DNA of 64,000 nt from Candidatus Flexicrinis proximus (GCA_016712885.1 JADJQF010000004.1:639949-703948), one strand, 5' to 3'; numbered from the stretch's first letter, positions 43,608-52,129 are shown. The notes: generated by a model from the letters alone, not told the origin. Numbers and translations are program-made.

Positions 43608-43628
43608 AGACATCAGGCTGTGGGCGCT

Positions 43629-43724
43629 CTATCCGCGCCCCTGAGTCCAACCGTCGCCGCGCGCGTCGAAGCGCCGCATCATTGCGGTACAACAACACAT
43701 CTGCGTCACTCCGGTCGTCTCCAT
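43629..43724 (-). CDS. Polycysteine leader peptide of the sulfurtransferase gene (short ORF)
   Basis: The 31-residue ORF reads METTGVTQMCCCTAMMRRFD and ends GWTQGRG before TAG. Three consecutive TGT codons sit at 43689-43697. An internal ATG at 43700 (GGAG eight bases before) is the alternative start. The ATG at 43724 is six to seven bases after the -10 box, so a leaderless mRNA is predicted. Leaderless polycysteine short ORFs are known in mycobacteria as cysteine-responsive attenuators; this one has the same design. Confidence 0.68.
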   Translation of the reverse strand: METTGVTQMCCCTAMMRRFDARGDGWTQGRG

Positions 43725-43731
43725 AAATCCC

Positions 43732-43760
43732 CTTATAACATGGGCGCCATTTTCGCGCAA
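43732..43760 (-). promoter_or_regulatory. Promoter of the sulfurtransferase leader
   Basis: Minus-strand TTGCGC (43755-43760), a 17-base spacer and TATAAG (43732-43737). The predicted start, 43724 or 43725, coincides with the ATG of the leader ORF. Confidence 0.58.
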
Positions 43761-43904
43761 CACGAGTCTGCTTATAGCAGCCGCACCGTAACCGCCTCGT
43801 TACCTTCGCCGTACATCTCAGAGGCCATCTGAAAAGCCTCATTCAATCTGGACGCTGCCCCACCAAGCCACCGCAGGAATATGAACTTCTGCACATCCCG
43901 GTAC

Positions 43905-43993
43905 GCATTTTCAGCGCATGCGCTGAAAATGCAGGTCAGGGAGTACAGAGGGCATAAGTCCTCTGGTGGAGGTGTGGAGGCGAAGCCTCTGCA
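43905..43993 (+). repeat. Tandem-hairpin intergenic element, copy 7
   Basis: A 28-base perfect palindrome (arms GCATTTTCAGCGCA, 43905-43932), then CAGAGG/CCTCTG (43946-43965), then TGTGGAGGC-GAA-GCCTCTGCA (43973-43993). The second stem is CAGAGG/CCTCTG where other copies have CGAGAGGG/CCCTCTCG, a paired change. Confidence 0.75.
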
Positions 43994-44011
43994 CCCTTCT
44001 CAACCAGCCTC

Positions 44012-44932
44012 TCAGGGCGAAACGATCCCGTTGATTTCCGCAATCTCCACGTCGGTCAGGTACCACGTCGCCGCCGCGACGTTCGCGTTAATCTGCGCCG
44101 GCGTCGTCGCCCCGGCGATTACCGACGGAATCATCTCGTGCCACAGCAGCCACCCGAACGCCAGTTCCAGGATCGTATGTCCGTGGTCACCGGCATACGT
44201 GATCAGGTTCTCTACGATCGTCAGGTTCTGCTCTGTCAGCAGCTCATTTCCGCGCGGCGTGCCGCTCAGCCGCGTGCCTTCAACCGTCGGCTGCCCCAGC
44301 CGGTGTTTCCCCGTCAGCAGGCCGCTCGCCAGCGGAAAGAACGGCAGATACCCCATCCCCGTCCGCCGGCATTCCTCGATCACCGGTTGCTCCGCCGCGT
44401 TATAAAACAGGCTGTAGTGGTTCTGGACACTAGCGAATTTAGCCGCGCCCGGTTGCACGGCCTCCTCCGCTTCGCGCAGCTGCGCCACCGAGAAATTCGA
44501 GCAGCCGATCTCGCGCACTTTCCCCGCGGCCACCAGCTCGTTCAGCGCCCCCAGCGTATCGGCGATCGGCACGCTCGCGTCCGGCGTGTGCAGCTGGTAC
44601 AGGTCGATGTAATCTGTCCCCAGTCGCCTCAGGCTGTCCTCGGCTGCCCGCTTGATATAATCCGGGTGCGCCCCTTTCCGCTCCTCGTCGATCTTGTGGC
44701 CGAATTTCGTCGCGATCAGCGCTTCGCCCCGCCGCGCTCCCAGCGCTTTCCCCAGGATTTGCTCGCTTAGCGTTTCGCCGTAAATATCCGCCGTATCGAA
44801 GAAATTGATCCCCGCGTCGAGCGCCGCATGGACCACAGCTATCGATGCCGCTTCGTCGATTCGCCGTCCGAAATTGTTGCAGCCGACACCTACTTCCGTG
44901 ACCTCAAGGCTGCCGAGCCGTCGGGTATTCAT
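44012..44932 (-). CDS. Aldo/keto reductase
   Basis: The 306-residue TIM-barrel oxidoreductase has the AKR tetrad: Asp and Tyr in NFFDTADIYGETLSEQ, Lys in ALIATKFGHK and His in DLYQLHTPD. VREIGCSNFSVAQLREAEEA and the NADP-binding C-terminal region (PSVIAGATTPAQINANVAAA) are typical. The substrate carbonyl is not known. Confidence 0.92.
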   Translation of the reverse strand: MNTRRLGSLEVTEVGVGCNNFGRRIDEAASIAVVHAALDAGINFFDTADIYGETLSEQILGKALGARRGEALIATKFGHKIDEERKGAHPDYIKRAAEDSLRRLGTDYIDLYQLHTPDASVPIADTLGALNELVAAGKVREIGCSNFSVAQLREAEEAVQPGAAKFASVQNHYSLFYNAAEQPVIEECRRTGMGYLPFFPLASGLLTGKHRLGQPTVEGTRLSGTPRGNELLTEQNLTIVENLITYAGDHGHTILELAFGWLLWHEMIPSVIAGATTPAQINANVAAATWYLTDVEIAEINGIVSP

Positions 44933-45092
44933 GCTGCCCTCCAGTGTTTTGTCTCAGTACCATAATCTTACCCCACAGCGCCTAGAACCGGTGAACTCCA
45001 ACCCGCACGGTCGCTTCTCAGTCCTTCTGATGCATAGATTAATGTCGGTGTTATAATCGCCACAAGGTTGCCACCACACAGCGGACACCACG

Positions 45093-45953
45093 ATGACATC
45101 GACCGACGGCCTATCTTCCGCGCCGAAATCTACGCAGAATCGCCCTGCGCTGTCCAACATGCAGGTTCGGATTCTTGCTGGGGTCCCCTGGCTCCTGGGC
45201 GCCCTCTTGTGCCTGGCCTGGGGCGAATGGCCGTGGGCCATCTTCATCACCCTCGGCGCAGTCGTCGGCGTCCTCGAATTCTACGAGATGACCCGTGGTC
45301 GTCCCGAACAGGCCGTTACACCGGTCGGGGCCGTCGCCGCGCTCCTGATCATGCTCGGCGTTGAAGTCAACCAGCCGGCGCTCTGGATCGGCGCGTTCTT
45401 CGCTGCCGGCCTCCTCGGTTTCGCGCTGGCCCGCCGCCGCGACCCGCCCAACGCCGCCAGACAGGCCGCCATGACCCTCCTCGGTCTGGTCTATGTTGCC
45501 TTTCCGTTGGCGACCACTGAAATTCTCCGGCGCGAGATTGGCGTTTTTGGCGTATTATTGGCCATCTTCATCACAGCGGGAACAGATACCTTCGCCTATT
45601 TCGGCGGCCGCATGTGGGGCAAGACTCCTCTCGCGCCGCGCATTTCGCCCAAGAAAACGGTCGAAGGATTTGTGATCGGTTTGGTGGGGGGGGCGCTTTT
45701 GACCGCTCTCCTTTTGGCAATCTCCGGTGGGCTTTACGGCGCGGGGCTTCTGATCCCGCTCCTCGGGCCGCCCCTCGCGGTCGTCGGGGACTTGCTCGAA
45801 TCGGCGCTCAAGCGCCATTATGCGGTCAAGGACTCGCATCTGCCGCACTTCAACATCATCCCGGGACATGGCGGCGTCCTGGATCGGGCCGACTCGCTCT
45901 TGCTTGTCGCGCCCTTTGTCACGGCGGTACTGGCCCTCATGGGGATGTTCTGA
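45093..45953 (+). CDS. cdsA: Phosphatidate cytidylyltransferase (CDP-diglyceride synthase)
   Basis: The 286-residue membrane enzyme makes CDP-diacylglycerol from CTP and phosphatidate. About seven membrane helices precede the conserved GTDTFAYFGGRMWGKTPLAP and RISPKKTVEG. The CDS signature follows as ESALKRHYAVKDSHLPHFNI then IPGHGGVLDRADSLL. A hydrophilic N-terminal stretch of about 25 residues precedes the first helix; the start could be a few codons later. Confidence 0.93.
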   Translation: MTSTDGLSSAPKSTQNRPALSNMQVRILAGVPWLLGALLCLAWGEWPWAIFITLGAVVGVLEFYEMTRGRPEQAVTPVGAVAALLIMLGVEVNQPALWIGAFFAAGLLGFALARRRDPPNAARQAAMTLLGLVYVAFPLATTEILRREIGVFGVLLAIFITAGTDTFAYFGGRMWGKTPLAPRISPKKTVEGFVIGLVGGALLTALLLAISGGLYGAGLLIPLLGPPLAVVGDLLESALKRHYAVKDSHLPHFNIIPGHGGVLDRADSLLLVAPFVTAVLALMGMF

Positions 45954-46091
45954 TGAATCAGGTCTTGAACGGTTTTTGCAGGAGCGCGCAGTAAGGGACA
46001 CGGCTTTGCCGATCTGATTTCTTAGATCTGCCCCTTATGACCATCTTTTAGGTTATTATCTATCGGGACTCATTCCCGAAGGAGCGGCTGC

Positions 46092-47597
46092 GTGGCTGGA
46101 AACGCGGAACTTCAACGTAAACTCAATCAGGGTGTCGAAGCGGCTAAATCAGGCGACCGCGCTGCTGCGCGCCGCTTGCTTGAGGAGGTCGTCGAACAGG
46201 ACGAACGCAACGAGCTGGCCTGGATTTGGCTGGCCACCGTCGCGACCGGTGCATCGGAACGCCGCGAGTACCTTCGCAGAGTGCTCGCCATCAACCCACG
46301 CAATCAGCGTGCGCGCGAAGCCCTTACGCGTCTGGGCGACGAGCCTGTCGCGGCTTCCGGTCGCGCCGCCGCTTCACAGGCACAATCGCTTCAGGAAAAT
46401 GTCCGTCGCACCGACGCCCTTGCCAACCGCCGGCGCGGCGGCAGCACCGGCCTCATCTTTGTCATCGCGGCGGCCGCGTTCCTGCTGGCCGGCCTCGGCA
46501 TCATCCTCTTCGGCAGCGGCGTCCTCAATCCGCCGGCTCCCACCGTAACCCCGCCCTCCATCGCCCAGGATGTCCCGCCCGCCGGCGCGACCGCGACGCT
46601 GCCTCCGCAGCCCAGCAGCACCCCCGTGCCGATCGAGCTGATCACGCGTTCTGCGCCGACTCTCCCCGCCACCGCCACGGCAACTTTGACCGCCACGCCT
46701 TCGCCGACTCTCCAGGTCACCGAGCCGTTCGCGCTCAACACCTTCGAGGTCTTTTACGTCAGCCAGGACCCGGCCGTGCCGGAACCGTCGCTGTTCTCCA
46801 TTCTGGCCGACGGCACCAACGACGGCCTGATTGAAGACCGCATGCGTGATGTCGCCTTCGCCCCGGATGGCTTTACTTTCGCCTTCGTCCGCGATGTCAT
46901 CGCGGATAGTGGTGCCCGCGCGCCCGAAATCTTCGTCACCACCCTTGGTGATACCGGCATCGTCACCCAGGTCACCCGCCTCGGCGCTGCGGATACCGCC
47001 AGCCCCAGCTTCTCGCCAGACGCCTCGCACCTCGTGTTCAGCAGCAGCGCCGGCGGCAGCACCCCCGATCTGTGGGTGGTTTCCGTCGACGGCGGCACGC
47101 CGGCCGCCTTGACTCAGTCCCCGGAAGGGGAGCGCGAGCCGGCCTGGTCTCCTGCGGGCGGCAAGATCGCCTTTACGTCCGATCAGGGTTCCGCTGGCTC
47201 CACCGAAATTTACATCGTCAACGTCACTGACGATGGTGAAGCGCTGGGTGCCGCGGCCCAGGCCACCGACGCTGACCGCAGCAGCTACGCGCCTTCGTGG
47301 TCTTCTGATGGACGCTTCATCACCTTCGCCAGCGATCGCACCGGGGATGGCGATATCTTCACCATGGACGGTCAGGGCAATAACGAACAGCTCATGACCA
47401 TCGACGATCAGGATGCCGAAGACCGGCGCCCCGGTTTCAGCCCCGACGGCCGCTGGATCACCTTCGTCTCCAACCGCGAAGAAGGCACCTTCCAGACCTA
47501 TGTCATTCGGAACAACGGTACCAACGTCCAGCGGATCACCCTCAACCCCCGCGTCGACGTATCCGCCCAGTTCCGTCCGCGCAGCTTAACCGAATAA
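46092..47597 (+). CDS. TPR-like / single-TM / TolB-type beta-propeller protein (paralogue 1)
   Basis: The 501-residue protein begins with two TPR-like helical pairs (QGVEAAKSGDRAAARRLLEE, ARRL..WIWLATVATGASERREYL) in the cytoplasm, then one membrane helix (GLIFVIAAAAFLLAGLGIIL), a Pro/Thr-rich linker and a C-terminal propeller of PD40 repeats (TASPSFSPDASHLVFSSS, EREPAWSPAGGKIAFTSD, DRRPGFSPDGRWITFVSN). It probably senses or binds something outside the cell. The start is a GTG after AAGGAG. The next gene is a paralogue 16 bases downstream. Confidence 0.8.
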   Translation: MAGNAELQRKLNQGVEAAKSGDRAAARRLLEEVVEQDERNELAWIWLATVATGASERREYLRRVLAINPRNQRAREALTRLGDEPVAASGRAAASQAQSLQENVRRTDALANRRRGGSTGLIFVIAAAAFLLAGLGIILFGSGVLNPPAPTVTPPSIAQDVPPAGATATLPPQPSSTPVPIELITRSAPTLPATATATLTATPSPTLQVTEPFALNTFEVFYVSQDPAVPEPSLFSILADGTNDGLIEDRMRDVAFAPDGFTFAFVRDVIADSGARAPEIFVTTLGDTGIVTQVTRLGAADTASPSFSPDASHLVFSSSAGGSTPDLWVVSVDGGTPAALTQSPEGEREPAWSPAGGKIAFTSDQGSAGSTEIYIVNVTDDGEALGAAAQATDADRSSYAPSWSSDGRFITFASDRTGDGDIFTMDGQGNNEQLMTIDDQDAEDRRPGFSPDGRWITFVSNREEGTFQTYVIRNNGTNVQRITLNPRVDVSAQFRPRSLTE

Positions 47598-47613
47598 CTG
47601 GCAAGGACGCCTC

Positions 47614-49125
47614 ATGTCGCAAGCTCACGACTCTCTCCTCAGACAGGCCATCGAACTGGCACAGGCCAACAAGCGCGTCGAAGCGCGTCAGCTTATCCTC
47701 AAAGTCGTCACGCAGGATGAGGAAAATGCGCGCGCCTGGATGCTTCTTGCGCGTGTCACGCCCGATCTGAACGAGCGCCGTACCGCGCTCATGAACGTCG
47801 TCAATCTTGAGCCGTTCAATACCAAGGCTCAACAGGCGCTCGCCGAGCTGGAAGGCAAAATGGCCATCAGCCGCGCCGTCGGTGACGATCCCGAAAAGCG
47901 CTCCCGTGGCCGCCGAATTGTCCGGGTTTTCCTCTACTTTCTTCTCACCGTGATGACCCTCATCATCGTCGGCGTGCTGATCCTCGTCATGATCAAGAAC
48001 AACGAGCGCAAGGACGATGTAGCTGAGGTCACCAACGCGCGCGAAACTTATGTGCGCCAGACCTCCGTTGCCGCGCTCGCCATCGAAGCCACCGCCACCG
48101 CCGTCCAGCAGGCCATCGTCGACATCACCAGCACTTATGTCGCTTTCCCGACCCTCACCTTTACGCCGCGTCCGACCTTGCCGCCGGAAAATACCTCGAC
48201 TCCCACCGTCACTCCGACCGCCAGCCTGACCCCCATCGCCTCTCCTCAGGGGCTGACCGGTCAGATCATCGGCTGGGGCGGCCGACTGGCCACCGAAGGC
48301 GAGACCGACTTCCCGATCATCTTCATCTCCGTCACCGATGGCGCCATCACCCAGGTCTCCGGCTCCAACCGTGGCCAGAACGTCACCGCCATCAACACCA
48401 GCCGCGTCATCTATCAGCGCTATTTCCGCGACGTGTTCCGCAGCGAACTCTCCAAGCTTGATGCCGTATCGGGCATCAGCGAAGCCATGTCCAACGAGTG
48501 GGATGGCACGACTTTGCTCGTCGGCGAAACCCAGTGGCCGCACCTCACCCCGGACGGGCGCATGCTCGTCTTTTCCGCCACTTCTCCCGCGGATGACACC
48601 CTCGGCATCTATCTCTACGATACCTTGGCAGCGGGTGAAAAACTGCGCCGCCTCACGGCGGATGGCAACAATTACACCATGCCCACCATCTCGCCGGATG
48701 GCACCCGCATTGTCGCGGTCAGGTCCGCCAAATCGCCCAATCCCCCCAGCACCGACCTCGTCTTGATCGATGTCGCGTCGGGGACCGTTGAAGACTGGAC
48801 GACCGACGGAGATACCACCGTCGAGACCACTCCGCGCTGGTCGCCTGACGGCAAGCTGGTCGCTTATGTGGTCGTCAATGCTGAGACCGGTAACGGCGAT
48901 ATCCTCCTACGGACCACCGAAGGTATCGTCAACGTCTTCCCCGTCACGCGGACGCCGGAAACCAACGAAATCTTCCCGGTGTTCAGCCCCGACTCGCGCT
49001 ACATGGCCTATTCGAGCGATATCGTCGAAGGCTACAACATCTTCATCTACGATCTGCTCACCAACGCCTTCTTCCAGTTGACGTTTGATGACGAGGCTTT
49101 CTATCCAGGTGTGTGGCTCAATTAA
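47614..49125 (+). CDS. TPR-like / single-TM / TolB-type beta-propeller protein (paralogue 2)
   Basis: The 503-residue protein repeats the layout of its upstream neighbour: TPR-like start (QAIELAQANKRVEARQLILK), a membrane helix (VFLYFLLTVMTLIIVGVLIL), a Thr/Pro-rich linker and PD40 repeats (NYTMPTISPDGTRIVAVRSA, ETTPRWSPDGKLVAYVVV, IFPVFSPDSRYMAYSSD). The linker here contains a helical VRQTSVAALAIEATATAVQQ stretch. The pair arose by duplication and probably acts together. Function unknown. Confidence 0.8.
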   Translation: MSQAHDSLLRQAIELAQANKRVEARQLILKVVTQDEENARAWMLLARVTPDLNERRTALMNVVNLEPFNTKAQQALAELEGKMAISRAVGDDPEKRSRGRRIVRVFLYFLLTVMTLIIVGVLILVMIKNNERKDDVAEVTNARETYVRQTSVAALAIEATATAVQQAIVDITSTYVAFPTLTFTPRPTLPPENTSTPTVTPTASLTPIASPQGLTGQIIGWGGRLATEGETDFPIIFISVTDGAITQVSGSNRGQNVTAINTSRVIYQRYFRDVFRSELSKLDAVSGISEAMSNEWDGTTLLVGETQWPHLTPDGRMLVFSATSPADDTLGIYLYDTLAAGEKLRRLTADGNNYTMPTISPDGTRIVAVRSAKSPNPPSTDLVLIDVASGTVEDWTTDGDTTVETTPRWSPDGKLVAYVVVNAETGNGDILLRTTEGIVNVFPVTRTPETNEIFPVFSPDSRYMAYSSDIVEGYNIFIYDLLTNAFFQLTFDDEAFYPGVWLN

Positions 49126-49576
49126 TCGGTCGTCGCTTCGGGAATAGTCCGGCGCGGGCAGCCTTCATGACTGCCTCGCGCCGGAGCTTCCCCCTCTGGC
49201 ACACATCGGGCCAGCGGAGCGCGACAGCACCGCGTTGAGCAGTCCTGCCCGTTTACCTTGCCCGTACACGAGCGCACAATCGGGAAACAACGCACATTCC
49301 TAAGCCGGTAGTCGAAAGATGTTTGGCTCTACTCACTATTCTGAAGGCAGAAAATCCCCCAGATCGCTGGCGGTAGTTAAGCCATTAGTCGAAGTTTGAC
49401 CAACAGTGCACGCTTTGGCTGTGCTGGGTGTGCTTCGCCTCGCACGTGTGGTTGAGAAGAAACACGGTGTTTTGTAGGGACGCCATACATGGCGTCCGGT
49501 GGATAACAAACTGCCATCAGCGAGAAGCTTATCGCTTAGCATCTCGCGTGGCGTGGCGATCAGGAGGTAAGCTTCA
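49126..49576. other. Intergenic region with hairpin and dispersed palindrome
   Basis: CCGGCGCG-G-GCAG/CTGC-CT-CGCGCCGG (49149-49184) is a strong hairpin just after the propeller gene and may end its transcript, although no T tract follows. The palindromic repeat at 49472-49498 is the second copy of the one at 25014. No gene is recognised in the rest. Confidence 0.5.
49472..49498 (+). repeat. Dispersed palindrome TTGTAGGGACGCCAT, intergenic copy
   Basis: Contains GGACGCCATACATGGCGTCC, an almost perfect palindrome, and matches the coding-sequence copy at 25014-25036 in 21 of 23 positions. Confidence 0.6.
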
Positions 49577-51298
49577 ATGACTAATGCAGCGATTCAGGGC
49601 CGCGCCGACCTGCAGGCCTGGGAAACCGCCAAACCATCCAATTTCTTCACCGCCGACTCCAATCTCCGGGCTGTTTTGCAGCGAATTATGGGTCCGGCGC
49701 GCTATGCCGCCTTTGAGCCGCAGATGGCGCACTTTGGCGCCCATGTTGCCACCGTCCTCGACCAGTGGGCCAGGGAGGAAGACCGTATCGGCTTCCACCC
49801 CCGTCTGGATCGCTTCGACGGCATCGGCCAGCGCACCGAAGCCATCGAGTTCCACCCGCACCACGATGCCGCCGGCGCCATCATCTGGCAGTCCGGCATC
49901 CTTGCGCTTCAGGCCGAGCCGGGCCATACCGTCGAGCAGATGGCCCTCTTCTACCTCCTCGGCCACAACGGGGAGGGCGGGCATTCCTGTTCAATCGCCT
50001 GCACAGCCGGCCTCATCCGCGCCCTCCAGGCCGTCGGCGATCCCGCCCTGCAGGCCGCATTCCTGCCGCCGCTCCTCTCTCCAGACTACGCCGCCAAGCA
50101 GCACGGCGCGCAGTTCCTCACCGAAGTCCAGGGCGGCAGCGATGTCGGCGCCAATGCCCTCCATGCCGCCCTCGACTCCGGCGGCGCGTGGCGCCTCACC
50201 GGCGAAAAGTGGTTCTGCAGCAACGTCAACGCCGAACAGTTCCTCGTCATGGCCCGCCCCGAGGGCGCCCCGGACGGCACGCGCGGACTGGCCGTATTCC
50301 TTGTCCCGCGTCAGTTGCAGGACGGCGGCGCCAACGGCTTCTCGATCCGCCGCCTCAAGGACAAGCTCGGTACGCGTACCCTTGCCAGCGCCGAACTGGA
50401 CTTCGATGCCGCCCTCGCATATCCCATCGGGCCGCTCGACGCCGGCTTCAAGACCACCGTCGAACTCGTCCTCAATACCTCGCGCCTCCTCAATGCCGTA
50501 AGCTGCGCCGGGATCATGCGCCGCGCCGCCATCGAAGCCGGCACCTATGCCTGCCACCGCCGCGCCTTCGGTCAGCCCATCGCCTCATTCCCGCTCGTCC
50601 AGGAAGCCGTCGCCGATATCGTCGCGGAAAGCAGCGCGGCGGTCGCCTCCGGCTTCATGTTGGCCGCCCTTCTCGACACCATCGAGCTCGGCACGGCCAC
50701 CGAAGACGACCACACCGCCTACCGGCTCCTCGTCAACCTCAACAAGTACACCACCAGCATTCGCGGCAGCACCGCCGTCCATCAGGCCATCGAAGTCCTC
50801 GGCGGCAACGGTGCCATCGAGACTTTCAGCATTCTGCCGCGCCTCTACCGCGATATGGTCGTCCTCGAAAGCTGGGAAGGGACGCACAACGTCCTCTGTC
50901 TGCAAGTCCTCCGCGACATCCAGCGCTACCGCCTCCATGAGCCCTATTTCCGCTGGCTCGACACCCTGCTCTCAACCTTCCAGTCCCCACGCCTTCAGCA
51001 GGAGCGCGAACACGTCGCCGCCGCATCCCGCGCCGCCGCCGCGCTTCTGGCGCGTATCGCCGCGCTTCCCGCCGACGCCCAGCAGGCGCACGCGCGCCGC
51101 CTCGCAGACGCGCTCATCCTGCCGGCTCAGGCCGCCCTCCTGCTCGCCGAAGCGCAGTGGGAGTCCGATCACGGCTCCCCGACGCTCAAGTCCCAGATAG
51201 CCACGCACTTCATCAATACCCATATCCGCCCGGACTACGATCCGCTTGACGACACCGAGTATCTGCCGCGCCTCGCAGCGCTGATGGGAGCAGTTTAG
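49577..51298 (+). CDS. Acyl-CoA dehydrogenase family protein, AidB-like
   Basis: The 573-residue flavoprotein resembles AidB, the acyl-CoA-dehydrogenase-fold protein of the alkylation response. Family segments are HNGEGGHSCSIACTAGLIRA, FLTEVQGGSDVGANALHAAL, EKWFCSNVNAEQFLVMARPE, KDKLGTRTLASAELDFDAAL, and QAIEVLGGNGAIETFSILPR followed by YRDMVVLESWEGTHNVL, in which the Glu and WEGT are typical. AidB binds DNA in E. coli; whether this protein does, or oxidises an acyl-CoA, is open. AGGAGG precedes the ATG. Confidence 0.85.
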   Translation: MTNAAIQGRADLQAWETAKPSNFFTADSNLRAVLQRIMGPARYAAFEPQMAHFGAHVATVLDQWAREEDRIGFHPRLDRFDGIGQRTEAIEFHPHHDAAGAIIWQSGILALQAEPGHTVEQMALFYLLGHNGEGGHSCSIACTAGLIRALQAVGDPALQAAFLPPLLSPDYAAKQHGAQFLTEVQGGSDVGANALHAALDSGGAWRLTGEKWFCSNVNAEQFLVMARPEGAPDGTRGLAVFLVPRQLQDGGANGFSIRRLKDKLGTRTLASAELDFDAALAYPIGPLDAGFKTTVELVLNTSRLLNAVSCAGIMRRAAIEAGTYACHRRAFGQPIASFPLVQEAVADIVAESSAAVASGFMLAALLDTIELGTATEDDHTAYRLLVNLNKYTTSIRGSTAVHQAIEVLGGNGAIETFSILPRLYRDMVVLESWEGTHNVLCLQVLRDIQRYRLHEPYFRWLDTLLSTFQSPRLQQEREHVAAASRAAAALLARIAALPADAQQAHARRLADALILPAQAALLLAEAQWESDHGSPTLKSQIATHFINTHIRPDYDPLDDTEYLPRLAALMGAV

Positions 51299-51300
51299 GA

Positions 51301-51972
51301 ATGTTGGTGCTTTTCGATCTCGACGGCACGCTCATGCGTGGCAAAGGCTTGGGGCGTCCGGTCACGGAAGCCACCATCAGCGAAGTGTTTGGACTGAACA
51401 TCGACCTCGCCAGCCATTGGTTCGGCGGCAAGACTGACTGGCACAGCCTGGAGGAACTCCTGATCCCTCATGGCGTGTCCGCCGACGACATCGAGCAGAA
51501 ACTGCGCGACTACATGGACGTCAAAGTGCGGATCATGGCCGAGATGATCAAAACCATCCCCATGTGGGCCCTTCCCGGTGCGCTGGAAACCGTTCAGGCG
51601 CTCCGCCAGCGGCCGCACCTCACCCTGGGCGTCCTGACCGGCAATGTAGAAACCACCGCCATCTTCAAGCTCAGGAGCGTCGGTTTTGACCCGGAGTGGT
51701 TCCCCGTCGGCGCCTTCGGCCATGAAGCCGTCAGCCGCAACGACCTGCCCCCCATCGCCCTTGAGCGCGCCGTCGCCTATGCCCGCCGCGAATTTGCGCC
51801 CGATGAAGTCTGGATCGTTGGTGATACCGTCGCCGATATCGAGTGCGCCCGCGCCCATAACCTCCGCGTCGTCGCCGTCACCACCGGCTTTCAATCCCGC
51901 GAAGACCTGATCGCCGCTAAACCCGACTACCTCATCGACGACCTGCGCGACCTGCTGGCGATCTTGCCGTAA
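51301..51972 (+). CDS. HAD-superfamily phosphatase (phosphoglycolate phosphatase-like)
   Basis: The 223-residue protein has the HAD motifs: nucleophile LVLFDLDGTLMRGKG, motif II LGVLTGNVE, and motif III-IV EVWIVGDTVADIECARAHNL. The cap is a small helical insertion after motif I. It starts two bases after the AidB-like gene ends, so the two are cotranscribed. Substrate is unassigned. Confidence 0.9.
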   Translation: MLVLFDLDGTLMRGKGLGRPVTEATISEVFGLNIDLASHWFGGKTDWHSLEELLIPHGVSADDIEQKLRDYMDVKVRIMAEMIKTIPMWALPGALETVQALRQRPHLTLGVLTGNVETTAIFKLRSVGFDPEWFPVGAFGHEAVSRNDLPPIALERAVAYARREFAPDEVWIVGDTVADIECARAHNLRVVAVTTGFQSREDLIAAKPDYLIDDLRDLLAILP

Positions 51973-52021
51973 CCGTCCCCCGACCCCGTCAGGCGTTCGC
52001 TTGTCGGTACCTCTCACTTGC

Positions 52022-52109
52022 GAAATGGCCGCGCTAGCGCGGCCATTTCACCTTGAGGGAGTCGAGAGGGGGGTACCCCTCTCGCGGAGGTGTGGAGGCA
52101 GCACCTCCG
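52022..52109 (+). repeat. Tandem-hairpin intergenic element, copy 8
   Basis: GAAATGGCCGCG/CGCGGCCATTTC (52022-52049), CGAGAGGG/CCCCTCTCG (52063-52085), GGAGGTGTGGAGGC/GCACCTCC (52087-52109). It lies between convergent genes. Confidence 0.78.
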
Positions 52110-52129
52110 CCACCCAAAAGCGTGCGCTT

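Larger units (their letters stand above)
43512..43725 (-). promoter_or_regulatory. Predicted cysteine-responsive attenuator of the sulfurtransferase operon
   Basis: Within the short ORF, GGTTGG-A-CTC (43643-43652) is complementary to GAGCCAACC, the 5' arm of the terminator, apart from one bulged A. A ribosome halted at the Cys codons (43689-43697) leaves this segment free to form the antiterminator. A ribosome reaching the TAG at 43629-43631 would cover it, allowing termination. No competing 1:2 stem was found, unlike in the metY leader. Confidence 0.68.
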
